Part shown: positions 27,045-36,200 of the stretch, in pieces
Layout: each line of letters starts with the position of its first letter
Position numbering within the stretch: the stretch's first letter is position 1
DNA from: Brachymonas sp049977365
Lineage (GTDB): Bacteria > Pseudomonadota > Gammaproteobacteria > Burkholderiales > Burkholderiaceae_C
Length of the DNA stretch: 64,000 nucleotides
Assembly (NCBI RefSeq): GCF_049977365.1
Contig: NZ_JBNGEN010000003.1
Coordinates: forward strand, 1-64,000
Direction: 5' to 3'
Notes under the pieces: generated by a model
What the model saw: the letters and a program-made list of their open reading frames with translations, nothing else
Databases searched by the model: none
What the model was told of the DNA's origin: nothing
Position numbers and translations under genes: made by a program

Positions 27045-28103
27045 ATGCTGCTCAAGCGCGCAGATGACAAGACCAAGCGGATGGCTCTGCTCAAGGACCT
27101 GCAGCAGTCTCCTTGCCTGGACAGCAGCCAGAGAAAATGGCTGGCAGAGGAGCTGAGCAACCTTGCCAAGGGGATGACGGGCGAGCGAGAGGCTGCGTAT
27201 TACCTCGACAGCTATTTCAAGGAGAGTCCCAACCACATGGTGCTGCACGATCTGCGGCTCATGGTGCAGGGTGAAGTGGTTCAGATCGACCATCTGGTCA
27301 TTGGCCGTGCCTTCATCTATCTGGTGGAAACCAAGAACTGGGCCTGCAATGTGTGGATCAACGACCATGGAGAATTCACAGTCGAATACGGCAATCATTC
27401 CAGGTTCGGGGTGGCTTCTCCCATTGAACAGAGCCATCGGCACGAGCGTGCGCTGCGCGCCGTGCTGGATCAGCTCGGCTTCAAATCCCGTTTTGGCACG
27501 GCAGTGGACATTCGCAATGTGGTGATGTTCCATCCCCAGGCCATCATTCACCGACCGGATGCCAAGGCATTTGACACCAGCATGGTGATCAAGGCAGATG
27601 CCTTCCCTTCCTGGATCAATCGTTTCGTGGAACGTGAACTCGGAGTGGGAGCCACGCTGAAGGCCCTGGCCACCCTGCGGGGGCAGGACACGATTGCCGA
27701 GTGGGGCAAGGCGCTGATGCGCTGCCACCAGCCGGTGGACCTTTTGGCTCTGCCGGATTTCATGCGTCCCCAGTCTCCGCCTGTACCCGCTCCCGTGTCT
27801 TACGAGGCGGCACCTGCGCCTGCCCGTCGAAAGGTGCAGGAGCCAGCCGCTGCAGTGACACGGCGACCTTCCCCCAGGAGCAGACAGCCTGAGGCCAGAC
27901 ACGCACCTCCCCCGGATAGCCAAGTTCCCATGCCTTATGCTGTGCCGGGCGAAAAGAAGTGCATCTGTGCCCATTGCGGCTGCAAGATCAGCTACGAAGA
28001 AGGCATGTATTGCTGGCATCAGAGCCAGCGCTTCCACGGACAGCAGTTCTGCCGCGAGCATCAGAAGCTTTTTCCATTTGCATCCAGGGAAGCGGTGCGG
28101 TAG
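27045..28103 (+). CDS. NERD-domain protein with C-terminal zinc-ribbon-like cysteines
   Basis: The 352-residue protein has an N-terminal NERD (nuclease-related) domain: G-M-T-G-E-R-E-A, then V-V-Q-I-D-H-L-V-I-G and V-E-T-K-N-W near residue 94, i.e. the D...ExK arrangement of the restriction-endonuclease fold. A proline-rich linker (about 245-295) leads to a C-terminal cluster C-I-C-A-H-C-G-C near residue 305, followed by C-W-H and F-C-R-E-H, probably a zinc-binding DNA or RNA element. It starts 19 bp after gyrB but has visibly lower GC (58% in a counted sample) and less biased codons than gyrB. Its substrate is unknown; NERD proteins are often found near mobile or defence genes. Confidence 0.75.
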   Translation: MLLKRADDKTKRMALLKDLQQSPCLDSSQRKWLAEELSNLAKGMTGEREAAYYLDSYFKESPNHMVLHDLRLMVQGEVVQIDHLVIGRAFIYLVETKNWACNVWINDHGEFTVEYGNHSRFGVASPIEQSHRHERALRAVLDQLGFKSRFGTAVDIRNVVMFHPQAIIHRPDAKAFDTSMVIKADAFPSWINRFVERELGVGATLKALATLRGQDTIAEWGKALMRCHQPVDLLALPDFMRPQSPPVPAPVSYEAAPAPARRKVQEPAAAVTRRPSPRSRQPEARHAPPPDSQVPMPYAVPGEKKCICAHCGCKISYEEGMYCWHQSQRFHGQQFCREHQKLFPFASREAVR

Positions 28104-28169
28104 TCCGGTTGCCGGAGTGCTGTGCCATCCGTGGCTCTGAATATGAAATGTGCCAGCGTCTGGGGGTCT

Positions 28170-29096
28170 TCAGGCTTCATCCGCTGGCATCTGCCTTTCC
28201 AGACATTCGCGCGTGACGATGTCGGCGAGCCAGTGGCAGAACGTGCGGACACGGGGGGATAGATGCCGGCGGTGGGGATACACGATCTGTATCGGCATGG
28301 AGGGGGCGGGCCATTCGGGGAGCACTTCCACCAGCGCTCCGGCTTCGAGGTGTTCGCGGACATCGAAGGCGGGGATCTGGATCAGGCCCATGCCGGCGAG
28401 GCTGCAGGCGATGTAGGTTTCGACGTTGTTGGCCGCGACGCGGGACGGCATCGGCTGCACATGCCGTGCGCCGTCGGCCATCCATTCCCAGGGAGCAGCC
28501 CTGTGGCTGGCAGACGAGATGTAGTTCACCGCAAGATGGTGTACCAGATCGCCGGGCTGGCGGGGCACGCCATGGCGGTCGAGGTATGCCGGGCTGGCGC
28601 AGTTGATGAGCCGGATGCTTCCCAGCGGCCGTGCCACCAGGCTGCTGGCTTCCATCTCGCCCACACGCAACGCGCAGTCGATGCCTTCGCGCACCAGGTC
28701 CGTGAGGCGATCACTGGACCCGATTTCCAGTTCGATGCCGGGATACCGTGTCAGAAAATCCGGCAGGGCGGGGGCCACCTGACGGCGAGCGATGCGGCTG
28801 GGCAGGTCCACGCGCAAGCGCCCCTGCAGGGATTGATCGGCAGGGCGGAAGAGTTGTTCCAGTTCCTCGCTGTCGGCCACCAGCGCGGCAGCCCGTTCCA
28901 GCAGGAGTTCGCCGTCCGGGGTCACGTTCACGCGCCGCGTGGTGCGATGGAGCAGGCGTGTGCCCAGCCGGGATTCCAGTTGCCGGATGGCGAGCGAGAC
29001 GGTAGGGCGAGGCACGCCCATCTGTTCGGCTGCTGCGGTGAAGCCGCCGCTTTCCGTCACTCGCCTGAAGATGCGGAGTTGTTCGATCAGATCCAT
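28170..29096 (-). CDS. LysR-family transcriptional regulator
   Basis: The 308-residue protein has the LysR helix-turn-helix at residues 17-40 (G-G-F-T-A-A-A-E-Q-M-G-V-P-R-P-T-V-S-L-A-I-R-Q-L-E) and a substrate-binding domain with the usual L-R-V-D-L-P-S-R entry. It belongs to the large CrgA/AaeR-like subgroup that often controls a divergently transcribed oxidoreductase. The SDR gene starts 108 bp away in the opposite direction, and the shared gap is AT-rich around 29100-29165; the SDR gene is therefore the likely target. Confidence 0.9.
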   Translation of the reverse strand: MDLIEQLRIFRRVTESGGFTAAAEQMGVPRPTVSLAIRQLESRLGTRLLHRTTRRVNVTPDGELLLERAAALVADSEELEQLFRPADQSLQGRLRVDLPSRIARRQVAPALPDFLTRYPGIELEIGSSDRLTDLVREGIDCALRVGEMEASSLVARPLGSIRLINCASPAYLDRHGVPRQPGDLVHHLAVNYISSASHRAAPWEWMADGARHVQPMPSRVAANNVETYIACSLAGMGLIQIPAFDVREHLEAGALVEVLPEWPAPSMPIQIVYPHRRHLSPRVRTFCHWLADIVTRECLERQMPADEA

Positions 29097-29204
29097 GATT
29101 GGTAGTGATTCATGTACAGATATGTGGAAAATCGCTGATTTATTGGATTATTTTCGCTCAATAGAATCTTCTGCATCCCATCACTCACCATGCAGAGGTT
29201 TCCC

Positions 29205-29978
29205 ATGTCCACACACAGCATCCAAGACAAGGTCGTCCTGATCACGGGCGGAGCCAAGAATCTGGGAGGGTTGATTGCACGCGATCTTGCGGCGCAGGGT
29301 GCGCGGGCAGTGGCCATTCATTACCACCGCGCGGCGGACAAGGCCGATGCGGAGGACACGGTGGCTGCGATCGAGAAGGCCGGTGCCAGAGCCGTGGCGT
29401 TCCAGGCCGATCTCACCACGGCGGGCGCGATGGAGCAGCTTTTCTCCGACACGGTGGCGGCTGTAGGGCGGCCCGACATTGCCATAAATACCGTGGGCAA
29501 GGTGCTCAAGAAGCCCATTGCCGACATCACCGAGGGCGAGTATGACGAAATGAGTGCGATCAATGCCAAGTCTGCCTTCTTCTTCCTCAAGGAAGCAGGC
29601 AGGCACGTCAATGACAATGGCAAGATCTGCACACTGGTCACCTCGCTGCTGGGGGCGTTCACTCCGTTCTATGCGGCTTATGCGGGCACCAAGGCGCCGG
29701 TCGAGCATTTCACCCGGGCGGCAGCCAAGGAGTTCGGGGCGCGTGGCATTTCGGTGACGGCCGTCGGCCCGGGGCCGATGGATACCCCCTTCTTCTACGG
29801 GCAGGAAGGGGCTGATGCCGTGCGCTATCACAGGACGGCGGCTGCGCTTTCGGCCTTCAGCCGGACGGGGCTGACGGATATCGAGGATGTGGTGCCGTTC
29901 ATCCGCCATCTGGTCAGTGAGGGCTGGTGGATCACGGGGCAGACGATACTCATCAATGGGGGCTACACCACCAAGTAA
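29205..29978 (+). CDS. Short-chain dehydrogenase/reductase
   Basis: ATG 29205 (M-S-T-H-S) has an AGAGG ribosome binding site 7 bp upstream and is preferred over ATG 29190. The 257-residue protein is a classical SDR: cofactor loop T-G-G-A-K-N-L-G-G near residue 14, N-T-V-G-K (the N-A-G position), active-site S and Y-A-G-T-K near 160, and the C-terminal I-L-I-N-G-G-Y. The basic residue after the glycine loop leaves NADP versus NAD open. Substrate unknown; the divergent LysR gene suggests induction by a small molecule. Confidence 0.88.
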   Translation: MSTHSIQDKVVLITGGAKNLGGLIARDLAAQGARAVAIHYHRAADKADAEDTVAAIEKAGARAVAFQADLTTAGAMEQLFSDTVAAVGRPDIAINTVGKVLKKPIADITEGEYDEMSAINAKSAFFFLKEAGRHVNDNGKICTLVTSLLGAFTPFYAAYAGTKAPVEHFTRAAAKEFGARGISVTAVGPGPMDTPFFYGQEGADAVRYHRTAAALSAFSRTGLTDIEDVVPFIRHLVSEGWWITGQTILINGGYTTK

Positions 29979-30014
29979 TTTCCTGCATGTCCCTGCGGCG
30001 TGCGCTGCAGGCTG

Positions 30015-30056
30015 CTGCCCCGATCGCTGTCCAGGCGCCGGGGCAGTGCGTTTTTT
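30015..30056 (+). terminator. Probable terminator of the SDR gene
   Basis: CTGCCCCG at 30015-30022 pairs with CGGGGCAG at 30039-30046 across a 16-nt loop, followed by a short G/C spacer and six T residues at 30051-30056. Confidence 0.5.
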
Positions 30057-30137
30057 GGGGGGCTGGTTTGCCGCCTGTCCAGCCTTCCTCCCCCGATGTG
30101 AAGTCCCGATGCCTTGAGGGCTGTTTGCACCGTCCAC

Positions 30138-30161
30138 AAAAAAGCCGCCCCGAAGGGCGGC
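30138..30161 (-). terminator. Terminator of the narGHJI operon
   Basis: On the minus strand a 7-bp G/C stem (30155-30161 with 30144-30150) closes a CGAA-type tetraloop and is followed by six T residues (A residues 30138-30143 on the plus strand). It lies 46 bp beyond the narI stop codon. Confidence 0.85.
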
Positions 30162-30206
30162 GAAGAGGTGAAAAAGAGGTTGTTGTTATGGGGTTCGGGT
30201 TCCGGC

Positions 30207-30896
30207 TCAGACGCGGCGGGGGCGGACGAGCTGCCAGGCGCGGGTGAGGTAGGTGACGCTGGCGAAGCCGCTCCACACGTGCACGAGGCGGGTGAAGGGG
30301 AAGATCACGAACAGCGACATGCCCATGAACAGGTGGAACTTGAACACGGGGGAGGCTTCGGCGATGAAGCTGGCGGCGTCTCCCCGGAAGGTGACGATGT
30401 GCTGTGCCCAGGTCATGAGCTGCACCATTTCGTGGCCGTCCAGGTGCTGGGCGGAGACGAAGATGGTGGACAGGCCGAGCAGGAGCGTGACCAGGATCCA
30501 GCCGACGACGAGCTTGTCGCGCCAGGTGGTGTTGGCGGCGAGGCGTTCGTTGCCGAAGCGGCGGAAGATCAGGATCAGCAGGCCGGTGAGGCACATGAGG
30601 CCCATGACGCCGCCGGCGAGCATGGCGAACACCTGCTTGGCGCTGTGGGGCACGCCGAGCGCGTCCCACACGGCCACGGGGGTGAGCAGGCCAACGAAGT
30701 GGCCGAAGAACAGACCGATGATGCCGACGTGGAACAGGATGCTGCCGATGCGCAGGCTGCCGCGGTGGAGCAGCTGGCTGGATTCGCTTTTCCAGCTGTA
30801 TTGCTCGCGGTCGAAGCGGATGAGGCTGCCGAGCAGGAAGATGGACAGCGCGATGTAGGGATAGATGCCAAAGACGAATTGATGCAGATAGCTCAT
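30207..30896 (-). CDS. narI: Respiratory nitrate reductase gamma subunit (cytochrome b)
   Basis: The 229-residue inner-membrane protein takes electrons from quinol and passes them to NarH. Five transmembrane segments are evident. The haem-ligand histidines sit in L-F-H-V-G-I-I-G-L-F-F-G-H-F-V-G and in the late F-H-L-F-M-G and R-L-V-H-V-W segments. It is the last gene of narGHJI, 16 bp after narJ, and a terminator follows. Confidence 0.96.
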   Translation of the reverse strand: MSYLHQFVFGIYPYIALSIFLLGSLIRFDREQYSWKSESSQLLHRGSLRIGSILFHVGIIGLFFGHFVGLLTPVAVWDALGVPHSAKQVFAMLAGGVMGLMCLTGLLILIFRRFGNERLAANTTWRDKLVVGWILVTLLLGLSTIFVSAQHLDGHEMVQLMTWAQHIVTFRGDAASFIAEASPVFKFHLFMGMSLFVIFPFTRLVHVWSGFASVTYLTRAWQLVRPRRV

Positions 30897-30912
30897 GAGA
30901 GGCTCCTTGCGC

Positions 30913-31566
30913 TTACGCGGCGTGTGCTGCGGCGGGCGGGTAGAAGTGGATCGGCGCCATGGCCGGCATGGCGGGCTTGAGCAGGGGTTCGACGCCGTCG
31001 GGGCCGGGGCCGAAGGTTTCCATGGCCTCGTCCATGTCGCGCACGGGCGGCACGGTCAGGGGCTGGGGCTCGACGGGCGAGAGGCTGACGGCGGCCTGCA
31101 GCGGTGCGGCATACGGAGAGCCGTCGGCTTGCAGGCGGCTGGCGACGTGGTGCAGGACGTGCACGGCGTCTCCGAGCAGGTGGGCTGCTTCCCCGGCTTC
31201 GCACTGGGAGAGGAATTCGAGGAACAGCGGCACGTAGTCGGGCAGCTCGCTGGTGACGGGCTCGAAGCCTTGCGACTTGTACTCCTCGAGCAGGTCGACC
31301 ATGGCCTGGCCGCGGGCGCGGTCTTCGCCGTGGATGTGCTCGAACAGGTGCAGCGAGTGCGAGGGGTTGCGGTCGAAGGTGGCGACGTATTCTTCCTGGA
31401 GGGAGATGAGGTCGCCGGCTTCGAGGTGGGCGATGAGCGGTTCGATCTGCGCGGCGATGGCGGGGTCCGTGGCGAGTGCGGCACGGATCTCGCCGAGCGC
31501 GTCGAGCAGGTCCTGCTCGGGGTAGCTCAGCAGGGCCGAGAAGGCCTGAAAGTGCATGGGGGTCAT
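30913..31566 (-). CDS. narJ: Nitrate reductase maturation chaperone
   Basis: The 217-residue cytoplasmic protein begins M-T-P-M-H-F-Q-A-F-S-A-L-L-S-Y-P and contains the TorD-family region D-R-N-P-S-H-S-L-H-L-F-E-H-I-H-G-E-D-R-x-R-G-Q-A-M, diagnostic of NarJ. It binds apo-NarG and allows insertion of the molybdenum cofactor. The upstream frame is open but meaningless; this ATG is the right start by homology. The C-terminal proline-rich tail is typical of betaproteobacterial NarJ. Confidence 0.94.
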   Translation of the reverse strand: MTPMHFQAFSALLSYPEQDLLDALGEIRAALATDPAIAAQIEPLIAHLEAGDLISLQEEYVATFDRNPSHSLHLFEHIHGEDRARGQAMVDLLEEYKSQGFEPVTSELPDYVPLFLEFLSQCEAGEAAHLLGDAVHVLHHVASRLQADGSPYAAPLQAAVSLSPVEPQPLTVPPVRDMDEAMETFGPGPDGVEPLLKPAMPAMAPIHFYPPAAAHAA

Positions 31567-31642
31567 GGGGTGTGCTCCTTGCGGCCGGGGCCAGCCGGGT
31601 GCCGGGTGAGGGCGGCAGGCTGGCGTCCGGCGGGCGAAAAGG

Positions 31643-33193
31643 TCATTTCTCGCGGTTTTCCTTGAGGGCGCGACGCATGTCGTGGAACACGATGGGCGAG
31701 GCCTTCTTGCGGCCGAACAGGCTCTCGGACGTGACGCCGTCGGAGCAGCCGTTGCCGAAGCTGAAGCCGCAGCCGGCCTTGTCCTCGAAGGTGTTCTCCA
31801 CCACTTCCTTGTGGCTGGTGGGGATGACGAAGCGGTCCTCGTAGTTGGCGATGGCCATGACCTGGTACATCTCCTCGACCTGGGCCGGGGTGAGATGGGT
31901 GCCGGCGAGCGTGGAGGGGTCGGTGACCTTCTCGACGCTCTTCTTGCGCATGTAGCGGCGCATGGCGACCATGGTTTCGAGTGCCTTGATGACGGGCTCT
32001 TCCTTGCCTGCGGTGAGCAGGTTGGCCAGGTACTGGATCGGGATGCGCAGGTCCTTGACGTCGGGGATGATGCCGTTTTCGCCGATGAGGCCGTTTTCGA
32101 GCGCGCTCTGGATCGGGGACAGCGGCGGGATGTACCACACCATGGGCAGGGTGCGGTATTCGGGGTGCAGCGGGAAGGCGACCTTCCATTCCATCGCCAT
32201 CTTGTAGACGGGCGACTTGCGGGCGGCATCGAGCCATGCTTCGGGGATGCCCTGCTTGCGGGCTTCGGCGATGACGGCAGGGTCGTTCGGGTCAAGGAAG
32301 ACGTCGAGCTGCGACTGGTACAGGTCCTTCACGTCGGGGGTGCTGGCGGCCTGCTCGATCTTGTCGGCGTCGTACAGCAGCACGCCCAGGTAGCGGATGC
32401 GGCCGACGCAGGTCTCGGAGCAGACGGTGGGCTGGCCGGCCTCGATGCGGGGGTAGCAGAAGATGCACTTCTCGGCCTTGCCGGAGGTCCAGTTGTAGTA
32501 GATCTTCTTGTAGGGGCAGCCGGAGATGCACATGCGCCAGCCGCGGCACTTGTCCTGGTCGATCAGGACGATGCCGTCATCTTCGCGCTTGTAGATGGAG
32601 CCGGAGGGGCAGCTTGCCACGCAGGTGGGGTTGAGGCAGTGCTCGCACAGGCGGGGCAGGTACATCATGAAGGTGTTCTCGAAGGCCGAGTACATCTCCT
32701 TCTGGATGCCTTCAAACAGGGCGTCCTTGGCACGCTTGGCGAATTCGCCGCCGAGGTCGTCTTCCCAGTTCGGGCCCCATTCGATCTTGTCCATCTTCTT
32801 GCCCGTGAGCACGGACACCGGCCGCGCGGTGGGCTGGGTCTGCATCTCGGGGGCGTTCTGCAGATGCTCGTAGTCGTAGGTGAACGGCTCGTAGTACTCG
32901 TCGATCGCGGGCAGGTTGGGGTTGGCGAAGATGTTGGAGAGGATCTTCGCCTTGCCGCCCTGGCGGGGGCGCAGCTTGCCGTTGGCGTCGAGTTCCCAGC
33001 CGCCCTTCCACTTGTCCTGGTCTTCCCAGTTCTTGGGGAAGCCGATGCCGGGCTTGGTTTCCACGTTGTTGAACCAGGCGTATTCCACGCCGTCGCGGCT
33101 CGTCCAGACATTCTTGCAGGTGACCGAGCAGGTGTGGCACCCGATGCACTTGTCCAGATTGAGCACCATGCCGATTTGGGCTCTGATTTTCAT
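31643..33193 (-). CDS. narH: Respiratory nitrate reductase beta subunit
   Basis: The 516-residue iron-sulfur protein carries electrons from NarI to NarG. Starting at M-K-I-R-A-Q-I-G (33193) puts the first cysteine cluster C-I-G-C-H-T-C-S-V-T-C at residues 16-26. Further clusters are C-E-H-C-L-N-P-T-C-V-A-S-C-P, then C-R-G-W-R-M-C-I-S-G-C-P with the tryptophan that marks the [3Fe-4S] centre, and C-I-F-C with C-S-E-T-C. All ligands for three [4Fe-4S] and one [3Fe-4S] cluster are present. It lies 31 bp after narG. Confidence 0.96.
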   Translation of the reverse strand: MKIRAQIGMVLNLDKCIGCHTCSVTCKNVWTSRDGVEYAWFNNVETKPGIGFPKNWEDQDKWKGGWELDANGKLRPRQGGKAKILSNIFANPNLPAIDEYYEPFTYDYEHLQNAPEMQTQPTARPVSVLTGKKMDKIEWGPNWEDDLGGEFAKRAKDALFEGIQKEMYSAFENTFMMYLPRLCEHCLNPTCVASCPSGSIYKREDDGIVLIDQDKCRGWRMCISGCPYKKIYYNWTSGKAEKCIFCYPRIEAGQPTVCSETCVGRIRYLGVLLYDADKIEQAASTPDVKDLYQSQLDVFLDPNDPAVIAEARKQGIPEAWLDAARKSPVYKMAMEWKVAFPLHPEYRTLPMVWYIPPLSPIQSALENGLIGENGIIPDVKDLRIPIQYLANLLTAGKEEPVIKALETMVAMRRYMRKKSVEKVTDPSTLAGTHLTPAQVEEMYQVMAIANYEDRFVIPTSHKEVVENTFEDKAGCGFSFGNGCSDGVTSESLFGRKKASPIVFHDMRRALKENREK

Positions 33194-33224
33194 TGTCAAT
33201 TCTCCTGAATCGAGGGTCCGGTTC

Positions 33225-36200
33225 TCAGTCTTGCTTGGACGCGGGCTGGTCCATCCAGTCCACATGCTTCATCTTGCGCATGACCACGAATTCATCGCGG
33301 TTGGCGCCGACGGTGCCGTAGTAGTTGAAGCCGTAGGCGAGCTGGGCATAGCCACCGATCATGTGGGTGGGCTTGGGCACGGTCCGGGTGACGGAGTTGT
33401 GCATGCCGCCGCGCTGGCCGCTGATTTCGGCGCCGGGGATGTTGATGATCCGTTCCTGGGCGTGATACATCAGCGTCATGCCTTCGGGAACCCGCTGGCT
33501 GACCACGGCACGGGCCGTGATGGTGCCGTTGACGTTGAAGATCTCGATCCAGTCGTTGTCCTCGATGCCTGCCTTGCGGGCGTCGACCTCGGACAGCCAG
33601 ACGTGCGGGCCGCCGCGAGACAGCGTGAGCATGCGCAGGTTGTCGGAGTAGGTGCTGTGGATGCCCCACTTCTGGTGCGGGGTGATCCAGTTGAGCAGGA
33701 TCTCGGTGTTGCCGTTGGGCTTGTGGTTGTGCAGGGGCGCCGTGGTCTTGAGGTTGACTGCGGGCTTGTACAGGCACAGACCTTCGCCGAAGGCGCGCAT
33801 CCACTGGTGATCCTGGTAGAACTGCTGGCGGCCGGTGAGCGTGCGCCATGGGATGAGCTCGTGCACGTTGGTGTAGCCGGCGTTGTAGCTGACTTCCTCG
33901 CTTTCGAGGCCCGACCAGACCGGCGAGGAGATGATCTTCCTCGGCTGGGCCTGGATGTCCCGGAAGGTGATGTGGTCGTGCTCGCGCGGGATGGCCAGGT
34001 GCGTGTGGTCGCGGCCGGTGACCTTGCCGAGTGCTTCCCAGGCCTTGACGGCGACGTGGCCGTTGGTCTCGGGGGCCAGGGTCATGATCATTTCGGCGGC
34101 GTCGATGGCGGTGTCGAGGCGGGGCTGGCCCTTGCCGGCACCCTCGCTGGCCACCTTGTTCATCTTGCGCAGCTGCTCGATCTCGTGGCCGGTCTTCCAG
34201 GCCAGGCCCTTGCCGGCGTTGCCGACCTTTTCCATCAGCGGGCCGATGGTGGTGAACTTGTCGTAGATCGCGCCGTAGTCACGCTCGACCACGGTCATGG
34301 CGGGCATGGTCTTGCCGGGGATGGGGTCGCATTCGCCCTTCTTCCAGTCGCGCACGTCGAAGGGCTGGCCCAGCTCCTGCGGGCTGTCGTGCATCAGCGG
34401 GGTGAGCACGAGGTCCTTCTGGACGCCGAGGTAGTCCTTGCCGATGGCGGAGATCGCCTTGGCGAAGCCCTTGTAGATTTCCCAGTCGGTCTTGCTCTGC
34501 CACAGCGGCTGCACGGCCTCGGACAGGGGGTGGATGAACGGGTGCATGTCGGACGTGTTGAGGTCGTCCTTTTCGTACCAGGTGGCCGTCGGCAGCACGA
34601 TGTCGCCGTACAGGCAGGTGGTGGACATGCGGAAGTCGAGCACCACCAGCAGGTCGAGCTTGCCTTCGGCGGCGGGGCGCATCGTGACCTCGGTGGGCTT
34701 GATGCAGGCCGTCTCGTCGCTCATGACCGCATTCTTGGTGCCGAGCAGGTACTTGAGGAAGTACTCGTGGCCCTTGCCGGAGGAGCCCAGGATGTTGCTG
34801 CGCCACACGAACAGGTTGCGCGGGAAGTTCTTGGGGTTGTCCGGGTCGTTGCAGCTCATGTCGAGCGAGCCGTTCTTGAGCCCTTCGACGGTGTAGCTCA
34901 CGACATCCTTGCCGGCTTCGGCCGCCATGCGGGTGATGTCGAGCGGGTTGGTGGTGAGCTGCGGCGAGGAGGGCAGCCAGCCCATGCGCTCGGCCTTGGC
35001 GTTGTAGTCGATGAGCGACATGTTGGCCATGCTGCCATCGGCGGTCGGGCACAGGATCTCGTTGACGCCCAGCTTCTCGTGGCGCCACTGGCTGGTGTGG
35101 GCGTAGAAGAAGCTCGTGCCGTTCATCTGGCGCGGCGGACGGTGCCAGTCGAGACCGAAGGCCAGCGGCAGCCAGCCGCTCTGCGGACGGAGCTTTTCCT
35201 GGCCGACATAGTGGGCCCAGCCACCGCCGGACTGCCCGATGCAGCCGCACATCATCAGCATGTTGATGATGCCGCGGTAGGTCATGTCCATGTGGTACCA
35301 GTGGTTGAGACCGGCACCCACGATGACCATGCTCTTGCCGTGGGTCTGGTCGGCGTTGTGCGCGAATTCGCGGGCCACCTGAATGACCATTTCGGGCTTG
35401 ACGCCGGTGTGCTTCTGCTGCCAGCCGGGCGTGTAGGGCACGTCGTCGAGGTAGTCGCTGGCGACGTTGCCGCCGCCCAGGCCGCGGTCGATGCCGTAGT
35501 TGGCGGCCATCAGGTCGAACACGGTGGCCACGAGGGCGCTGCTGCCGTCGGCCAGAGTGATGCGCTTGACGGGCACGTTGCGCACCATCACGTCGTCATG
35601 CTCGGCGCCGAAGTAGGGGAAGCCCACGCCCACGACCTCGTCCTGCTTGCCCAGGAGGGACAGGGTGCCCTTGACTTCGCGGCTGGCCCCGCCTTCGCGG
35701 GCTTCGAGGTTCCAGCGGCCGGTCTTGCCTTCGGGCTGGCCCCAGCGGAAGCCGATCGAGCCATTGGGTACCACCAGCTCACCCGTGAGCTCGTCGAGCA
35801 TCAGGGTCTTCCAGTCGGGGTTGTTGTCCTGGCCGCACTGGTCGGCGAGCTGGCTGGCGCGCAGGAAGTATTCGGGCAGGTAGCGGCCCCCTTCTTCCCG
35901 GAGCTTCACCAGCATGGGCATGTCGGTGAGGCGGCGGATGTAGTCGGTGAAGTATTCGGAGGGATTTTCGAGGTGGAATTCCTTGAAGATCACATGCCCC
36001 ATGGCCATGGCCATGGCCGCATCGGTACCCTGCTTGGGCGCGAGCCAGATGTCGCCGAACTTGGCCATTTCGCCGTAGTCGCTCGACACGGCCACGGTCT
36101 TGGTGCCCTTGTAGCGCACTTCGGTGTAGAAGTGGGCATCGGGTGTGCGGGTCATCGGGACATTGGAGCCCCAGACCATCAGGTAGGTGGAGTTGTACCA

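Noticed and set aside
23918..27169. A 1083-codon minus-strand open frame antisense to gyrB
   Set aside because: gyrB on the plus strand has complete motifs; the antisense frame has no ribosome binding site or recognisable domain.
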